DNA of 64,000 nucleotides from Leptospira perdikensis (GCF_004769575.1 NZ_RQGA01000009.1:62001-126000); one strand, 5' to 3'. Counted from the stretch's first letter, positions 44,378 through 54,496 are shown. Notes: generated from the sequence alone by a model not told the origin. Numbers and translations: made by a program.

Positions 44378-45020
44378 GATTTCCGATATAAAGAATCATT
44401 ACTAAAAACCCTATAGCCATCTGGAAGATATAGGCTGAATAGGAAAATCCTTGGTAGGCAAGATAAGTCGTGATTCCCAGAATCATCTCAGGAACTAACA
44501 CATAGTAGGCTACTTTTCCCCACATCTTTACATTTTGTGGATACCAAGATCCGAGTACCCACATAGTGGCTTCCGAAGTTCCAAAGATTAGTAAGGCAAC
44601 GATTCCTACCCAAAGACAGGTTCCTATGATGGATACAGACATTTCTTCTAGTTTGATTCCCGTATACACACAGATAAATAATGGAATAGTCCAAAGTCCT
44701 GCCATATAACCTGAAACTGTTCCAATCTTTAAAAATCCATCTTCAGGAAATACTAATATCTGTAATGCGGCAGAAAGAAACCAGTCTGGAAATATCATAA
44801 AAATAGACAAAGGAACGAGGAATTTCCAAATGCGGAATGGTGTATGCCACCGAAAGACTTTGCAGAGGCTCGCAAAACTTATATGGAATAGAAGTGTGAG
44901 TGAGGCCAGTTGGACTCCCGCCTCTGCTCTACCTAAATACAAAACAAGTCCGGAAACAATACCAAATACTAAAAAATACAAAGCCAGTAAGAATTCTTCT
45001 GCAAGGAACTTAGGTTTCAT
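44340..45020 (-). CDS. Integral membrane protein of unknown function
   Basis: The predicted protein has 226 residues from the ATG at 45020. The frame extends to a TTG at 45056, but that adds a polar stretch without a ribosome site. About seven hydrophobic helices run the whole length (LLALYFLVFGIVSGLVLYLG, LWVGIVALLIFGTSEATMWV). No family is recognised. It is first in the MBOAT/SGNH operon and may supply or position the acyl donor, which is inference from location. Confidence 0.7.
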   Translation of the reverse strand: MKPKFLAEEFLLALYFLVFGIVSGLVLYLGRAEAGVQLASLTLLFHISFASLCKVFRWHTPFRIWKFLVPLSIFMIFPDWFLSAALQILVFPEDGFLKIGTVSGYMAGLWTIPLFICVYTGIKLEEMSVSIIGTCLWVGIVALLIFGTSEATMWVLGSWYPQNVKMWGKVAYYVLVPEMILGITTYLAYQGFSYSAYIFQMAIGFLVMILYIGNLAFFYLLIEKIL

Positions 45021-45113
45021 CGGTTCGAATCTTAAAGCCAAGCGAATGGGATGCAAGCCGAAACTGAATGAAATTGATTTTAAAAATGAAAAGACGAGGG
45101 GAACGAAGAATCT

Positions 45114-45187
<74 letters not shown>

Positions 45188-45201
45188 AAGGTAAAACCAC
45201 T

Positions 45202-46485
45202 TCACCAGAGCCGAGCCCACCGTAAAGTACGATTTCTAAATCGGTTCCTGATTGAATAATCGCCACTCATCCGATCGGCAAGACGTTTTGGTTTGGTTTT
45301 GTCAGGGATTAAAAGAACCAAATTGTCTTTTGCTCGAGAAAGGCCTACGTAAAGAATCCTTCTTTCTTCGGCTTCATTGACCTCAACTCCGTCTTCACTC
45401 CAACCGAGAACTAGGTCAAGGAGGACGGTTCTGAACTCTAAACCCTTTGCACTATGAATTGTCATCACTTGTGAAGAAGGAACACCTAATGCAATCCATT
45501 CGCTTTTCCGAAAATTGCTGCGAGTGAGTAAAACACTTGTGGGATCTTTTGTTAGCCATTCTTTCCAAATCTCAATTGGTTTTGTTTCTTGTTCTTTGAT
45601 TCTTACTTTTAGAAAAACTCCTTTTTCTTTCCGGAAGGTTTGTACTTGTTTTGCAATTTTGTCTTTGTTTGGTTTTAAGGCAAGTAATGAGGCTTGGATG
45701 ATGGAATCCTTGGAGCGATAGTTAGTTGATAGAAAGTATTGCACCACACCCGGAAAATGGTTTGGAAATTCTAAAAATGGTTTTGGTGTGGCACCGCGAA
45801 ATCCATAAATGGCCTGCCAATCATCACCTACAACAGTGATGGATTTAAAATTCATCTTTTGTATGATCTGGAGTTGGGTTTCATCGGTATCTTGAAACTC
45901 ATCAATGATGAGAGCTTTCCATTTTTCTTTTACAGGAGCCGAGGACTCCCTTTCCAAAAATTGAAGGAAATCAACAATCAAATCATCAAACTCGAAATAA
46001 TTGTTTTCTATTTTCCAAGATCGAAACGACAACAGATAAGATTCGTAACCTTCCAAAGAAAGTTTTCTGAAATGCTTTCCATTATTTTTGAAAAGTATGG
46101 GGAAAGGAATTCCGCCGATCGTATATCGTAATGGAAAAAGGATTTCCTTGGTGATTTCCCATTTTTTGGATTCGCCAAGGAGTTTATAACGAGACCAGTT
46201 TTTTGTGTTATCGTATCTTTTTAATGTATGATAACAAAACGCATGAAAGGTGGAAATATGGTAGTGAGGGGAGAGTCCTTTTTTGTGACAACGTTCTTTA
46301 AATTCATTTGTTGCTTTTTTTGTAAAAGTAACAATGAGGGTGTTTTCAGGAAGGATCGTATTTTCTTTTTCGCTTTCTTCTAAAAGCCCGATCATAGTGG
46401 CTGTTTTACCTGAACCAGCTCCAGCAATTACTTGTTTGATGGAATGATGTGAATCGATGATGGATTTTTGTTCTTCACTCCACAT
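45202..46485 (-). CDS. Compact UvrD/Rep-family DNA helicase
   Basis: The 427-residue protein has all the superfamily 1A ATPase motifs: Walker A AGAGSGKT, Ia LIVTFTKKA, II IIDEFQDTDE, III VVGDDWQAIYGFRG, IV NYRS, V TIHSAKGLEF and VI YVGLSRAK. Normal UvrD/PcrA/Rep enzymes have 650-720 residues. Here the 2B insertion before motif V is missing and 1B is short. The 2B domain controls activity in Rep and UvrD, so this form may be constitutively active or need a partner. The bases around motif II show no frameshift. Confidence 0.9.
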   Translation of the reverse strand: MWSEEQKSIIDSHHSIKQVIAGAGSGKTATMIGLLEESEKENTILPENTLIVTFTKKATNEFKERCHKKGLSPHYHISTFHAFCYHTLKRYDNTKNWSRYKLLGESKKWEITKEILFPLRYTIGGIPFPILFKNNGKHFRKLSLEGYESYLLSFRSWKIENNYFEFDDLIVDFLQFLERESSAPVKEKWKALIIDEFQDTDETQLQIIQKMNFKSITVVGDDWQAIYGFRGATPKPFLEFPNHFPGVVQYFLSTNYRSKDSIIQASLLALKPNKDKIAKQVQTFRKEKGVFLKVRIKEQETKPIEIWKEWLTKDPTSVLLTRSNFRKSEWIALGVPSSQVMTIHSAKGLEFRTVLLDLVLGWSEDGVEVNEAEERRILYVGLSRAKDNLVLLIPDKTKPKRLADRMSGDYSIRNRFRNRTLRWARLW

Positions 46486-46531
46486 ATATCAGTGGGTGCA
46501 ACAGACGAAAGTTTGGTTCTATTTTTTAAAA

Positions 46532-47191
46532 CTATTGTTTGAAGACGGCCGAGTCTTCATCTTCCTCTTCTTTTAAATCATAGTATCCATAAATAAAGTT
46601 TGAACTTGCTTTCACTTCCATCCCATAAAAATGTTCAGAAATCCTACCTGATTTGGTAACTTCTAATTTGTATTCCTCTGCAAGGAATTTCATTTTGTCC
46701 ATGGATATCTTTTCATTAATTTTCGGGCCGAAACCTGATTCTGTTTTTGACCAATCGATGATGAAAAGTCTTCCACCTGATTTCATGGAACGAATGAGCC
46801 CATCCATCGCCAAACCAGGGTTTGGAAAAGTAGAAAGAGAGAGAGAGGCAAAAATGATTTCTGGAACGGGGACCCATTCCGGGAGGAGAGGGTGGTCGGA
46901 CTGGTCCATATGAAAAGGGGTCAGTTGTTCAATCCCTTCCATTAGTTTACGTCGTAAAATCATATCGATGATCTCTTGTTGGCATTCTGCAGCCCAGATC
47001 CAGACATGAGGAAACCACTTCCGAAACTCTTGGAAGTAAAACCCGAGCCCACTCCCAAAGTCGACTAGATTGTTCAGGCCCTTCCAATTGAAAAAAGCAT
47101 ATACATCCTCAGGAGGACAGACCTCCCTTCTATGGCTAGAGAGCAAGTATTCCTGATAACTTTGGGAACGGTAGTATTCCGTTTCGGACAT
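46532..47191 (-). CDS. Class I SAM-dependent methyltransferase
   Basis: The predicted protein has 219 residues from the ATG at 47191 (GAGA upstream). The frame is open to 47227 but without support. Motif I is VDFGSGLGFYFQEF, and later GGRLFIIDW resembles the post-II region. The substrate is unknown. The divergent FN3/TPR operon starts 80 bp away, so the gap holds both promoters. Confidence 0.82.
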   Translation of the reverse strand: MSETEYYRSQSYQEYLLSSHRREVCPPEDVYAFFNWKGLNNLVDFGSGLGFYFQEFRKWFPHVWIWAAECQQEIIDMILRRKLMEGIEQLTPFHMDQSDHPLLPEWVPVPEIIFASLSLSTFPNPGLAMDGLIRSMKSGGRLFIIDWSKTESGFGPKINEKISMDKMKFLAEEYKLEVTKSGRISEHFYGMEVKASSNFIYGYYDLKEEEDEDSAVFKQ

Positions 47192-47271
47192 AATGACAAT
47201 TCTCAGAGAAAAGCTGGGAAAGTACAAACGAAAAATTCAATTAGGGGACCTTTACCACCGAAAATCTAAGT

Positions 47272-48954
47272 ATGAAGTTCTCGATTCAACTTTGGACGGT
47301 TGTACTGGTATTGTCGCTAGTTCCGATTTCGGCAGACTCTGGGTTTGAGGAAAGTCGTTATCCTACCATAGCAAAGGCAATCCATGTTAGCCTTCTACCT
47401 GATAAAAAATCGATTCGATTGGATTGGGATCCGCCCAAACAAGAGGGAGAAGTGATTGTTGCCCGTTCCTCTGTCATGATTGATAGTCCGGAAAAATTAT
47501 ACATTGCGGATTCTCTTGGCAGATACAAGGCTTCTGGTGCGAATGCCACTCGTCTGTATTTTGATTACAATCTGAAACCTGGAAATTATTATTACGCAGT
47601 TGTGATGGTAGCGGATGTTCGCCGCCGCGAAGTGAAACTGTTTTCGAACCAAAATTTTACCGTGATTCCAGTTCACATTGCGGAAGAAAATGGAACCCCT
47701 GTTGTAGGACAAAATCCTGATTTCCCTGCGTTCCCTGCCGATGCGGGGATTCAATCTATGGTGGGTGGGGTTTCCGGAATTACTGCGAGTATCGAAAGGA
47801 AGTATGTTCGTTTGAATTGGACACCACCAAACGGAGCTACTGCGGGAAGGACTCAATACACAGTTTATCGTTCTAACTCTCCTCTTACAAGTTTACCTCT
47901 GATGCAAAAAGCAGAAAAACTGGCAGAAGTCACTCATCCTGTGAATTCTTTTTTAGATCAAGATTTGGATAAATCGCAAACATTATATTATGGAGTTTCC
48001 GTGAAACAAGTGGGAGGTGAAGAAACTCTTCCTTTGGAAGATAAAAAGTCTACTTTACGCGTGTTTTATATCAAACAAACGGAAAAAAACAATGCAGAAG
48101 TCATTGTGGAAGATTCTCCTAAAAAACCAAAACAAGAAGTTGCCTCTAACGACACACACACAGACTTGGGTGGTTCTATGCACGTTCGGGGTCTCGGTTA
48201 TGAACGTGTAGGAAAAGGTGCTGTGATCAGTTGGATTAGTCCAGAAGCTGCTGATGAGACGACAATCTATAGTTTGTATGCTTCCGTAAAACCCTTAAAC
48301 CAAGGAGCTTCTTCCTTTGGGCAAGGTTCTGTCGTAAAAGTAGCAACTGTTGTTCATCCCAAAACAAATTTTTTTATCAAAGAATTAAAAGAAATCGATG
48401 AACTCTATTTTGGTGTAACTGCTAAATCAAGTGGTATTCCTGAAGACTATCAATTGAAAGAAAATGTTTCTTATTTTAAATATGATTTTTCGAAAGATAT
48501 AACTCCTCCGGAAGAACCCAATGTTGTTGCTGAGTCTCATCCGAAAAGAGAACCAGAAAAAAATGAAGTTTATAAAAATGAACATGCTGTGACTCCGTCT
48601 GATTCTTTGCCTCCAAAAGAACCTGAGCAGGTAAATGATTTTAAAGAAGAAACTTCTGCAACGGTTAATTATGATTTGGGTCAAACGGATCTCAATCAAA
48701 TCATTAAAGAAACAGTCATTAGAAAAAAATATGAAACAGCTGTGTATCGGTTGGAAGAATATTTGAAATATGAATCCAATGTATACCTACGTGGGAAGGC
48801 TATGTTCTTTCTTGGGGTGAGTGCGTTGAAAACTGGTGATACAAAAAAAGCGTTAAAATGTTTTTTGAGAAGGGAAACAAAATCCTATTCACCAACTCGA
48901 GTGGAATTTTGGACGAATCAAACCCTGAGTCAGGCGGGTAGAGGGAATTTATGA
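47272..48954 (+). CDS. Exported protein with fibronectin-III-like domains and TPR tail
   Basis: The 560-residue protein has a signal peptide (MKFSIQLWTVVLVLSLVPISA). Three repeats of about 100 residues each follow the FN3 pattern, with a conserved start (VRLNWTPP, IRLDWDPP, AVISWISP) and a late Tyr-rich strand (YYYAV, LYYGVSV, LYFGVTA). A charged linker leads to a C-terminal TPR-like stretch. No enzyme motif is present. It overlaps the following TPR gene by 4 bases, so the two probably form a periplasmic or outer-membrane-associated complex. The function is unknown. Confidence 0.8.
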   Translation: MKFSIQLWTVVLVLSLVPISADSGFEESRYPTIAKAIHVSLLPDKKSIRLDWDPPKQEGEVIVARSSVMIDSPEKLYIADSLGRYKASGANATRLYFDYNLKPGNYYYAVVMVADVRRREVKLFSNQNFTVIPVHIAEENGTPVVGQNPDFPAFPADAGIQSMVGGVSGITASIERKYVRLNWTPPNGATAGRTQYTVYRSNSPLTSLPLMQKAEKLAEVTHPVNSFLDQDLDKSQTLYYGVSVKQVGGEETLPLEDKKSTLRVFYIKQTEKNNAEVIVEDSPKKPKQEVASNDTHTDLGGSMHVRGLGYERVGKGAVISWISPEAADETTIYSLYASVKPLNQGASSFGQGSVVKVATVVHPKTNFFIKELKEIDELYFGVTAKSSGIPEDYQLKENVSYFKYDFSKDITPPEEPNVVAESHPKREPEKNEVYKNEHAVTPSDSLPPKEPEQVNDFKEETSATVNYDLGQTDLNQIIKETVIRKKYETAVYRLEEYLKYESNVYLRGKAMFFLGVSALKTGDTKKALKCFLRRETKSYSPTRVEFWTNQTLSQAGRGNL

Positions 48955-50120
48955 ATCGAATCATTGTAACCTTAGCAGGTTTTTTATTTATTGTTGCGGG
49001 TCTTTCTACAGCATACTACCAAACGAATATTTCTGCAAAAGAAGATCAATCTCAGGCTGTTTTGGAAAAAATTGCCGAAGGGGAAGAGTATTTAAAACAA
49101 TCTAACCCTCAAAGTAAAGAAAAAGCCATTGCCATTTTTTCTGAGTTAGCTGGGAAACGTGGTTTAGAAAAATATGAATTTCAAATTAAATACAACCAAG
49201 CAAGAGCTCTAGAAAAGAACTCAGATTTTTATCCAGCTCTTGATATTTATAAAGATCTTAAAAAGAGTCCTAATCTAAAATCGGAAGAAAAGGAACGTTT
49301 GAGTTATTCTCTTGGTAATTTACTTTTAAAAATAGGAAATGAGTCGGAAGGGAAGGCTCATTTAGAATCTGTTTTGCAACAAAGTTCTGATAATAAATTA
49401 AGATCTAAGTCTTTTTTGTCTCTCGGTGACTATTATTATAAAACAGGTCATTTTGAAACCGCACGTAAAAATTATACTTTGGCCTTACAAGAAGATCCGA
49501 ACAATACAGAATCGAGAATTGGCTGGGGAAGATCCCTTCGTAAACTTGGTAAAGATTGGGCTTCGTTTGATGTATTCGATGAATATATTGAAACTGCTGA
49601 CCAGTTAGCAGGTGCTGACGAAAAAGTGGTAGGGGAATACAAAGATTCAGTTCTAAAAGATGCTAAAGACAATTATACTAAGAAAAATTATGTTAAAGCA
49701 ATTGAACTGTTTCAGAAAGTAATTACTGTCAATCCAGCGCCTAAAAAAGAAGAGGAAGCTTTGTATTATATTGCATTGTCTTATGATGCGTTAGGAAAAC
49801 AAATTGAATCTCTCACTTACATCAATAAGGTTTTGAATAACAGTGACTATTCTCTCGACCAAGCGGCTTTATACAAAAAAGGAACCATTTATTTCCGACA
49901 AGGTAAGTTTGAAAAAGCAGCAGGTATCTTTCAGACCATTGTAGATAAATACCCTAAAAACCAGATTACCGACAAGGCGATTGCATGGAAAAAAGAATCA
50001 CTCGATCAGTTTACAGATCATAACGATCTTGATGGTTCAGATGTAACGTCTGATTCTGATTCACCTAAACCAAGTTCGGTTTCTAACCGACCAGATTCGG
50101 GAAGTGATTTAGAGTTTTAG
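48951..50120 (+). CDS. Membrane-anchored TPR protein
   Basis: The 389-residue protein has an N-terminal signal or anchor (IIVTLAGFLFIVAGLSTAYY) followed by about eight TPR units (SFLSLGDYYYKTGHFETARK, ALYYIALSYDALGKQ). The C-terminal 40 residues are Ser/Asp-rich and disordered. It overlaps the FN3 gene (ATGA) and converges on the metalloenzyme gene with a 4-base tail overlap. It probably acts as a scaffold. The partner is unknown. Confidence 0.82.
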   Translation: MNRIIVTLAGFLFIVAGLSTAYYQTNISAKEDQSQAVLEKIAEGEEYLKQSNPQSKEKAIAIFSELAGKRGLEKYEFQIKYNQARALEKNSDFYPALDIYKDLKKSPNLKSEEKERLSYSLGNLLLKIGNESEGKAHLESVLQQSSDNKLRSKSFLSLGDYYYKTGHFETARKNYTLALQEDPNNTESRIGWGRSLRKLGKDWASFDVFDEYIETADQLAGADEKVVGEYKDSVLKDAKDNYTKKNYVKAIELFQKVITVNPAPKKEEEALYYIALSYDALGKQIESLTYINKVLNNSDYSLDQAALYKKGTIYFRQGKFEKAAGIFQTIVDKYPKNQITDKAIAWKKESLDQFTDHNDLDGSDVTSDSDSPKPSSVSNRPDSGSDLEF

Positions 50121-51091
50121 TCGGACTTAACTAGAAATTCATTCGTCTTTGTATTCTGGAGGGCTTCCTCCATTCCGAAAGTTTTGTAAATTTCCGGAAC
50201 AATGTCTGCAAGCGAATGTATATTTTCAGCGAAGCGGTCAGCATTCTTACCATAGAGAATGGTGGCCGCCGGGTTTTCCGTATGATTTTTCTGGCTTAGG
50301 TCTTCCATATTCCCATGATCACTCGAAACAATGAGTAAATCTTTTTCCGGATCGAGAGTTTCAAGGACTCCACGAAAGAATTCTTCTAAATTTCGGATGA
50401 TATGTTCTGCCTTTTCCCAATCCATTGCATGTCCTACTTTATCAGTGAGAAAGTATTCATACAAAGCCAATTGGTAATTGGCAAAACGTGTCATGGATTG
50501 TTTACCAAGTAAGTAGGGATCTCGTTTTTCTAGGAGCGGATCTCCCTTTTTTAACATATCAATTCCCATAGTTCCCATAATTTCATGAGTTAAGTCCATA
50601 TATAGACCCCTCTCATTCCGAAGGTCATCAAAGTTCTTTAAGGGACGGCCACTTGCTAACTGGACTAAGGTGGAAGCGGAAACAAGTTTCGGTTTTTCTT
50701 CTACATGTTTGAGATAAGGTGGTGAAAAACAGTTTAGAAAATCACTCAAATGACCGTGTTCATTTAAAACTTTGATAAGGGAATACTTTGCTATGATTTT
50801 ACGGAGGGTGATGGTTGGAAACCCACTCACATGACGATCGAGCACCTTGGGTCCAGGAATTCCTGTCCAAAGCGCCGTTTGTCCTGTAGCCGATTGGGGT
50901 AGACCCGGAACACCCATATGAGCATCCGTTTTGATATAGTGCAGTGGAGAAGGTAGGTGAGGTATGTCGGCATCTGCTACCGGGATCCCTCCTACGGGTG
51001 CTAAAAAACCTTTGGCAAATCGGCTAAATGGATTGGATTTGGGATCGTAATTTGCGATTCCCACCCCGTCCAAAAATACATAAAAAATCAT
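50117..51091 (-). CDS. Alkaline-phosphatase-superfamily metalloenzyme
   Basis: The 324-residue protein has the superfamily ends. The N-terminal metal Asp is in FYVFLDGVGIANYD, the substrate loop is PQSATGQTALWTG, and the C-terminal metal site is LLIVSSDHGNMEDL with HTENPAA. This is the metalloenzyme core of cofactor-independent phosphoglycerate mutase and phosphopentomutase, but much shorter than iPGM and without its inserted domain. It is probably a phosphatase or nucleotide/sugar phosphotransferase. AAAGGA precedes the ATG. Confidence 0.8.
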   Translation of the reverse strand: MIFYVFLDGVGIANYDPKSNPFSRFAKGFLAPVGGIPVADADIPHLPSPLHYIKTDAHMGVPGLPQSATGQTALWTGIPGPKVLDRHVSGFPTITLRKIIAKYSLIKVLNEHGHLSDFLNCFSPPYLKHVEEKPKLVSASTLVQLASGRPLKNFDDLRNERGLYMDLTHEIMGTMGIDMLKKGDPLLEKRDPYLLGKQSMTRFANYQLALYEYFLTDKVGHAMDWEKAEHIIRNLEEFFRGVLETLDPEKDLLIVSSDHGNMEDLSQKNHTENPAATILYGKNADRFAENIHSLADIVPEIYKTFGMEEALQNTKTNEFLVKSD

Positions 51092-51141
51092 TCCTTTCCT
51101 TGGACTGATTGGTTTTTGCCAATGACAACCCGATAATTAGA

Positions 51142-53916
51142 ATGATGAAACGGAATTTCGGAAACCTGTCTATTCTTTTTGGATACTTGGTGGTTTCCAT
51201 CCTCGTTACTTCCGTTTTATTCGGGTATTTTGAATGGATTCGGCCATTGCGGATGAAATCCAATTTGATTTCAGCTTTGCAACGTTTTGATGAAGACAGA
51301 ACCAAAGAGTATTTAAATACACTTGAGTTCTTTTTTCGTGAATCGGCGCTTCCTTATCGAGCCTCTCAGGTCACAACTCGTATCAAAGAAACTTTAGGGT
51401 TAAATTATGTACGTTTGTATGATGATTCCCTCCGACTCATCCATAGCACAAACGCAACAAATGAAATCTTTCAGGAAGAGTTAAGACAAGACCCGTCAGG
51501 ACTTTTAGAAGGAAAACTTCGAACACTTGCGAGTGGTGATTACGTGTATCGTAATCTAACCGGAAAGTTCTTTGTAGTGTTTCCGCCGGGCCCACCTCTG
51601 CCAGCTCAAATCCAAAATGCCAACTTGGAATATGGGTATCTTTATTGGGCCTTTGATCCTGAATCACAAAAGATATTATATACCAATGATGAATCAATTT
51701 TAACGGGTGATCGAGAGAGTAACCAACTTCTTGGACTTTTTTCTGGTAAAGAGGGACAAACCATTACATGGCAGTTAGACGGTGAAGACTCTAAACTCAT
51801 TTTAGAAACCACCGATAGTTTCTCTGTTTATTTACTCAGACAATCAGATTCAGAAGTTGATGAAATTCGGTTTGGTTGTTTTATTGTTTTTCTTCTTACT
51901 TTTACTGGATTATTTTATATTCGTTTTGTTTGGATTGTAACTCATTCCCGTGGATTTCAATTTAAGAGGCGAATGCTTTTACCGGTATCAGCTTATCTTA
52001 TTTTACTTTTGTTCTATCAAAAAAGCTTCGAACTTTTTCCTGATTACCGGTATTATAAACCTTGGGCTAAACATCGATTAATCCAATTTGAAGAAACTCT
52101 TTCTGTTTTGGAAAAAAATCTACAGAGAGAAGGTTTGGGAGAAGGTGGGAATCTCGGCGAAACGGAAAGAATTGTTTCTGAACTTTATCTTTGGAAAAGA
52201 GGACAGGTAGATTCTTCATCCATTCAAAATCGATTTGGAACAGAGATTTTTGGTTTGTTTCAAAGGATAGAAAACCATCCAATCACTATCTTACTTGAAT
52301 CTGAGTTTGATTTAGTGTATCTCATTCCTAAAAGAAATGATAAAGATGGTTCTATTTCTATTCTTGTTGCTGTTCTTGATTCCAATCTTCTACAGGCAAA
52401 AAAAGAAAAAGATCGAGATGAATTTTATTTTCCATTAGTTTCTGCAAAACTTTCAGATAACAAAAGTAAGGAACAGGTTCTATTCAATCCAAGAGCTTGG
52501 AGAGGAGAAGATAGTTCTAAGTTTGTCCATCTGGAATCTAAAAAACAATCCGTTGGTTTTTTGAATCATAAATTTCATTCTTATTATGTTGCAAAAGAAC
52601 ATGGAAAACCAGGATTTTTATCAGGTTTATCCGTCTATCGTTACTCATCTTTTCCTCCTTATCTTTTTAGTTTTGGATTTTTATTCGTAGGGCCTTGGAT
52701 CTTCTTTGTGTTATGGGCGAATATCAAACGTAAGTGGGAACAGAATCATCCTCCGGTGTTAGGGGAATCCCTTTTGGTGAGCAAAGAGTCACCTATAGTA
52801 GAGGCAGAGATAAAAAAATCAGAGTTTCCTAAAGAAGGAATTGAAACAAAAGTGGAACCCCGTATAAACTATACAAATCCTGTGAAAAAAACTAGTTTCA
52901 AAATACTACCACCAGCCACTTGGAAACGAGTCGCTATTTTAGATGCAGTACAAAAAAAACGAGAAACTATTTTTAATCCTGAGTTAGAAAAACTTGTTCA
53001 CTCCGTTACAAAAAAAACAGAGACACAAGAGAAGGGACCATCACCTGAAAGTTTTTTAACCATGATTCCGGAAGAAAAACGTTTTGAGTATAGTTTACTC
53101 GATAAAATTTATAGAGAGAATGAAATCTCTTATGATGGAATTGTTGGTTATACAAAAAACTTTATTTCAAGGCTTGGCTCTCCTCGATTTTCTTATCTTT
53201 TTTTGAACGATTCGCTTGGCTCCTTTCACAATCAAATTTCCTCAGGCCTTGACTATAACACACGTTCAAATCTCATTTTTTTACATCATGACCCCTATTT
53301 ACCTTTTGATGAATCAGGATTTGCACTTCTCGATGTGGATGATGCAGTAAGACTTGATCGGTTCATTGCTAAAAAATTCTCCTGGGAAATTTTATTACAA
53401 ACGGAAGCCATTATCGCCTTTCATATGGAGTCCCTGGGTTTCCCTGGAATATTTTTGGTTCTTCTCAGCAAAGAAGAAAGAAGTAAATTTCTCGATTCCC
53501 ACAAACGAATGATTCAGGATAAACTTCGCCAAGTGATACCGGCCCTTCATGTCCTTGTAGAAAAAGAAGAACGAAAACCCGAATTTTTAAAGGATAGTTT
53601 GTCCTGGATGATCCGCTCTTTTATGCAAGCCACCTTTGGTGGGAAAAGAGCTACATCGGTCCTTCGGATTCAGTGGCCCGAATACCATCCATCCCCAGAA
53701 TGGGAACGATCCAAAAGACATTTTGTGGACTCTATACAAAGTTATTTGGAAAGTAAAGATCGATTGATTGAAACATCACCCAATTCAATATTGATTGTAA
53801 CGGCAAAAGATTTGTATCTTTCTGTGATTCAAAAATTACAGGAACTACCATTCCGCCATGAAATCAAATCGATGAAATTCCCTGACGATGGACAAAACTT
53901 TTACTTATACTTCTAA
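51142..53916 (+). CDS. Large membrane protein of unknown function, sensor-like
   Basis: The predicted protein has about 924 residues from ATG 51142 (or 51145). The frame is open to 51109, but that extension would precede the anchor. A first helix (SILFGYLVVSILVTSVLFGYF) is followed by about 220 extracytoplasmic residues, two or three helices near 255-310, a second outer region to about 510 and a final helix (FLFVGPWIFFVLWANI). A 380-residue cytoplasmic part of mixed alpha/beta character remains. The layout resembles a receptor, but no kinase, cyclase or GGDEF motif is visible. A TPR gene overlaps its end by 29 bases. Confidence 0.72.
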   Translation: MMKRNFGNLSILFGYLVVSILVTSVLFGYFEWIRPLRMKSNLISALQRFDEDRTKEYLNTLEFFFRESALPYRASQVTTRIKETLGLNYVRLYDDSLRLIHSTNATNEIFQEELRQDPSGLLEGKLRTLASGDYVYRNLTGKFFVVFPPGPPLPAQIQNANLEYGYLYWAFDPESQKILYTNDESILTGDRESNQLLGLFSGKEGQTITWQLDGEDSKLILETTDSFSVYLLRQSDSEVDEIRFGCFIVFLLTFTGLFYIRFVWIVTHSRGFQFKRRMLLPVSAYLILLLFYQKSFELFPDYRYYKPWAKHRLIQFEETLSVLEKNLQREGLGEGGNLGETERIVSELYLWKRGQVDSSSIQNRFGTEIFGLFQRIENHPITILLESEFDLVYLIPKRNDKDGSISILVAVLDSNLLQAKKEKDRDEFYFPLVSAKLSDNKSKEQVLFNPRAWRGEDSSKFVHLESKKQSVGFLNHKFHSYYVAKEHGKPGFLSGLSVYRYSSFPPYLFSFGFLFVGPWIFFVLWANIKRKWEQNHPPVLGESLLVSKESPIVEAEIKKSEFPKEGIETKVEPRINYTNPVKKTSFKILPPATWKRVAILDAVQKKRETIFNPELEKLVHSVTKKTETQEKGPSPESFLTMIPEEKRFEYSLLDKIYRENEISYDGIVGYTKNFISRLGSPRFSYLFLNDSLGSFHNQISSGLDYNTRSNLIFLHHDPYLPFDESGFALLDVDDAVRLDRFIAKKFSWEILLQTEAIIAFHMESLGFPGIFLVLLSKEERSKFLDSHKRMIQDKLRQVIPALHVLVEKEERKPEFLKDSLSWMIRSFMQATFGGKRATSVLRIQWPEYHPSPEWERSKRHFVDSIQSYLESKDRLIETSPNSILIVTAKDLYLSVIQKLQELPFRHEIKSMKFPDDGQNFYLYF

Positions 53917-54496
53917 ACTAGTTTGTATCTTTTTTGTTTTTGTCCAAACTCTCTGGGCTGGTGGTAGTAAAAAAAAAGAAGAAACCACTGCTCTAAGAAA
54001 ACAAATTTACAATCTACACAAACTAGATGAAGAAACATCTTCCATTCCTTATTTGGAACGTTACCTCGACTTAAGTCAAAATGAATTGTATTTTAAACTT
54101 CTTTATGCAAAAGCTCTCCTGTATCGAAATGATTTGTCAGTTCCAAGGCCAGATGAACCGGCAGAAGACCGAATCAATAAAGCAAAACTAATTCAAAAAA
54201 ACTACAATTTATCCTCCAAACTATTTCAAGAAAATGTTTTACATTTGGAAAAAGTCCGACCAAGGGATCCCAATTTGGGTCGATGGTATTACCTTTGGGC
54301 ATTCAGCGAATGGTATTCGGATAACAAGGAGAAGTCGATCAAACTATTTCAAAAGGCAGTGAAGTTAGACTATCGTTTGACCGAATCTTATTATAATATC
54401 GCCTCTCTTTATGAGTCACTCGGGCAGTGGCAAGATGCCAATTTGTATTGGCGTAAATTCGAAAAGGCTGAAAAAGAACTGGAAGAAGAAGACTAA
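53888..54496 (+). CDS. Exported TPR-containing protein
   Basis: The 202-residue protein has a signal peptide (FTYTSKLVCIFFVFVQTLWA) followed by a lysine-rich start and TPR-like helices (LYFKLLYAKALLYRND, ESYYNIASLYESLGQWQDA). It overlaps the membrane-protein gene by 29 bases and the RHH gene by 1 base. Overlap with the large sensor-like gene suggests a joint function. No more can be said. Confidence 0.75.
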   Translation: MDKTFTYTSKLVCIFFVFVQTLWAGGSKKKEETTALRKQIYNLHKLDEETSSIPYLERYLDLSQNELYFKLLYAKALLYRNDLSVPRPDEPAEDRINKAKLIQKNYNLSSKLFQENVLHLEKVRPRDPNLGRWYYLWAFSEWYSDNKEKSIKLFQKAVKLDYRLTESYYNIASLYESLGQWQDANLYWRKFEKAEKELEEED

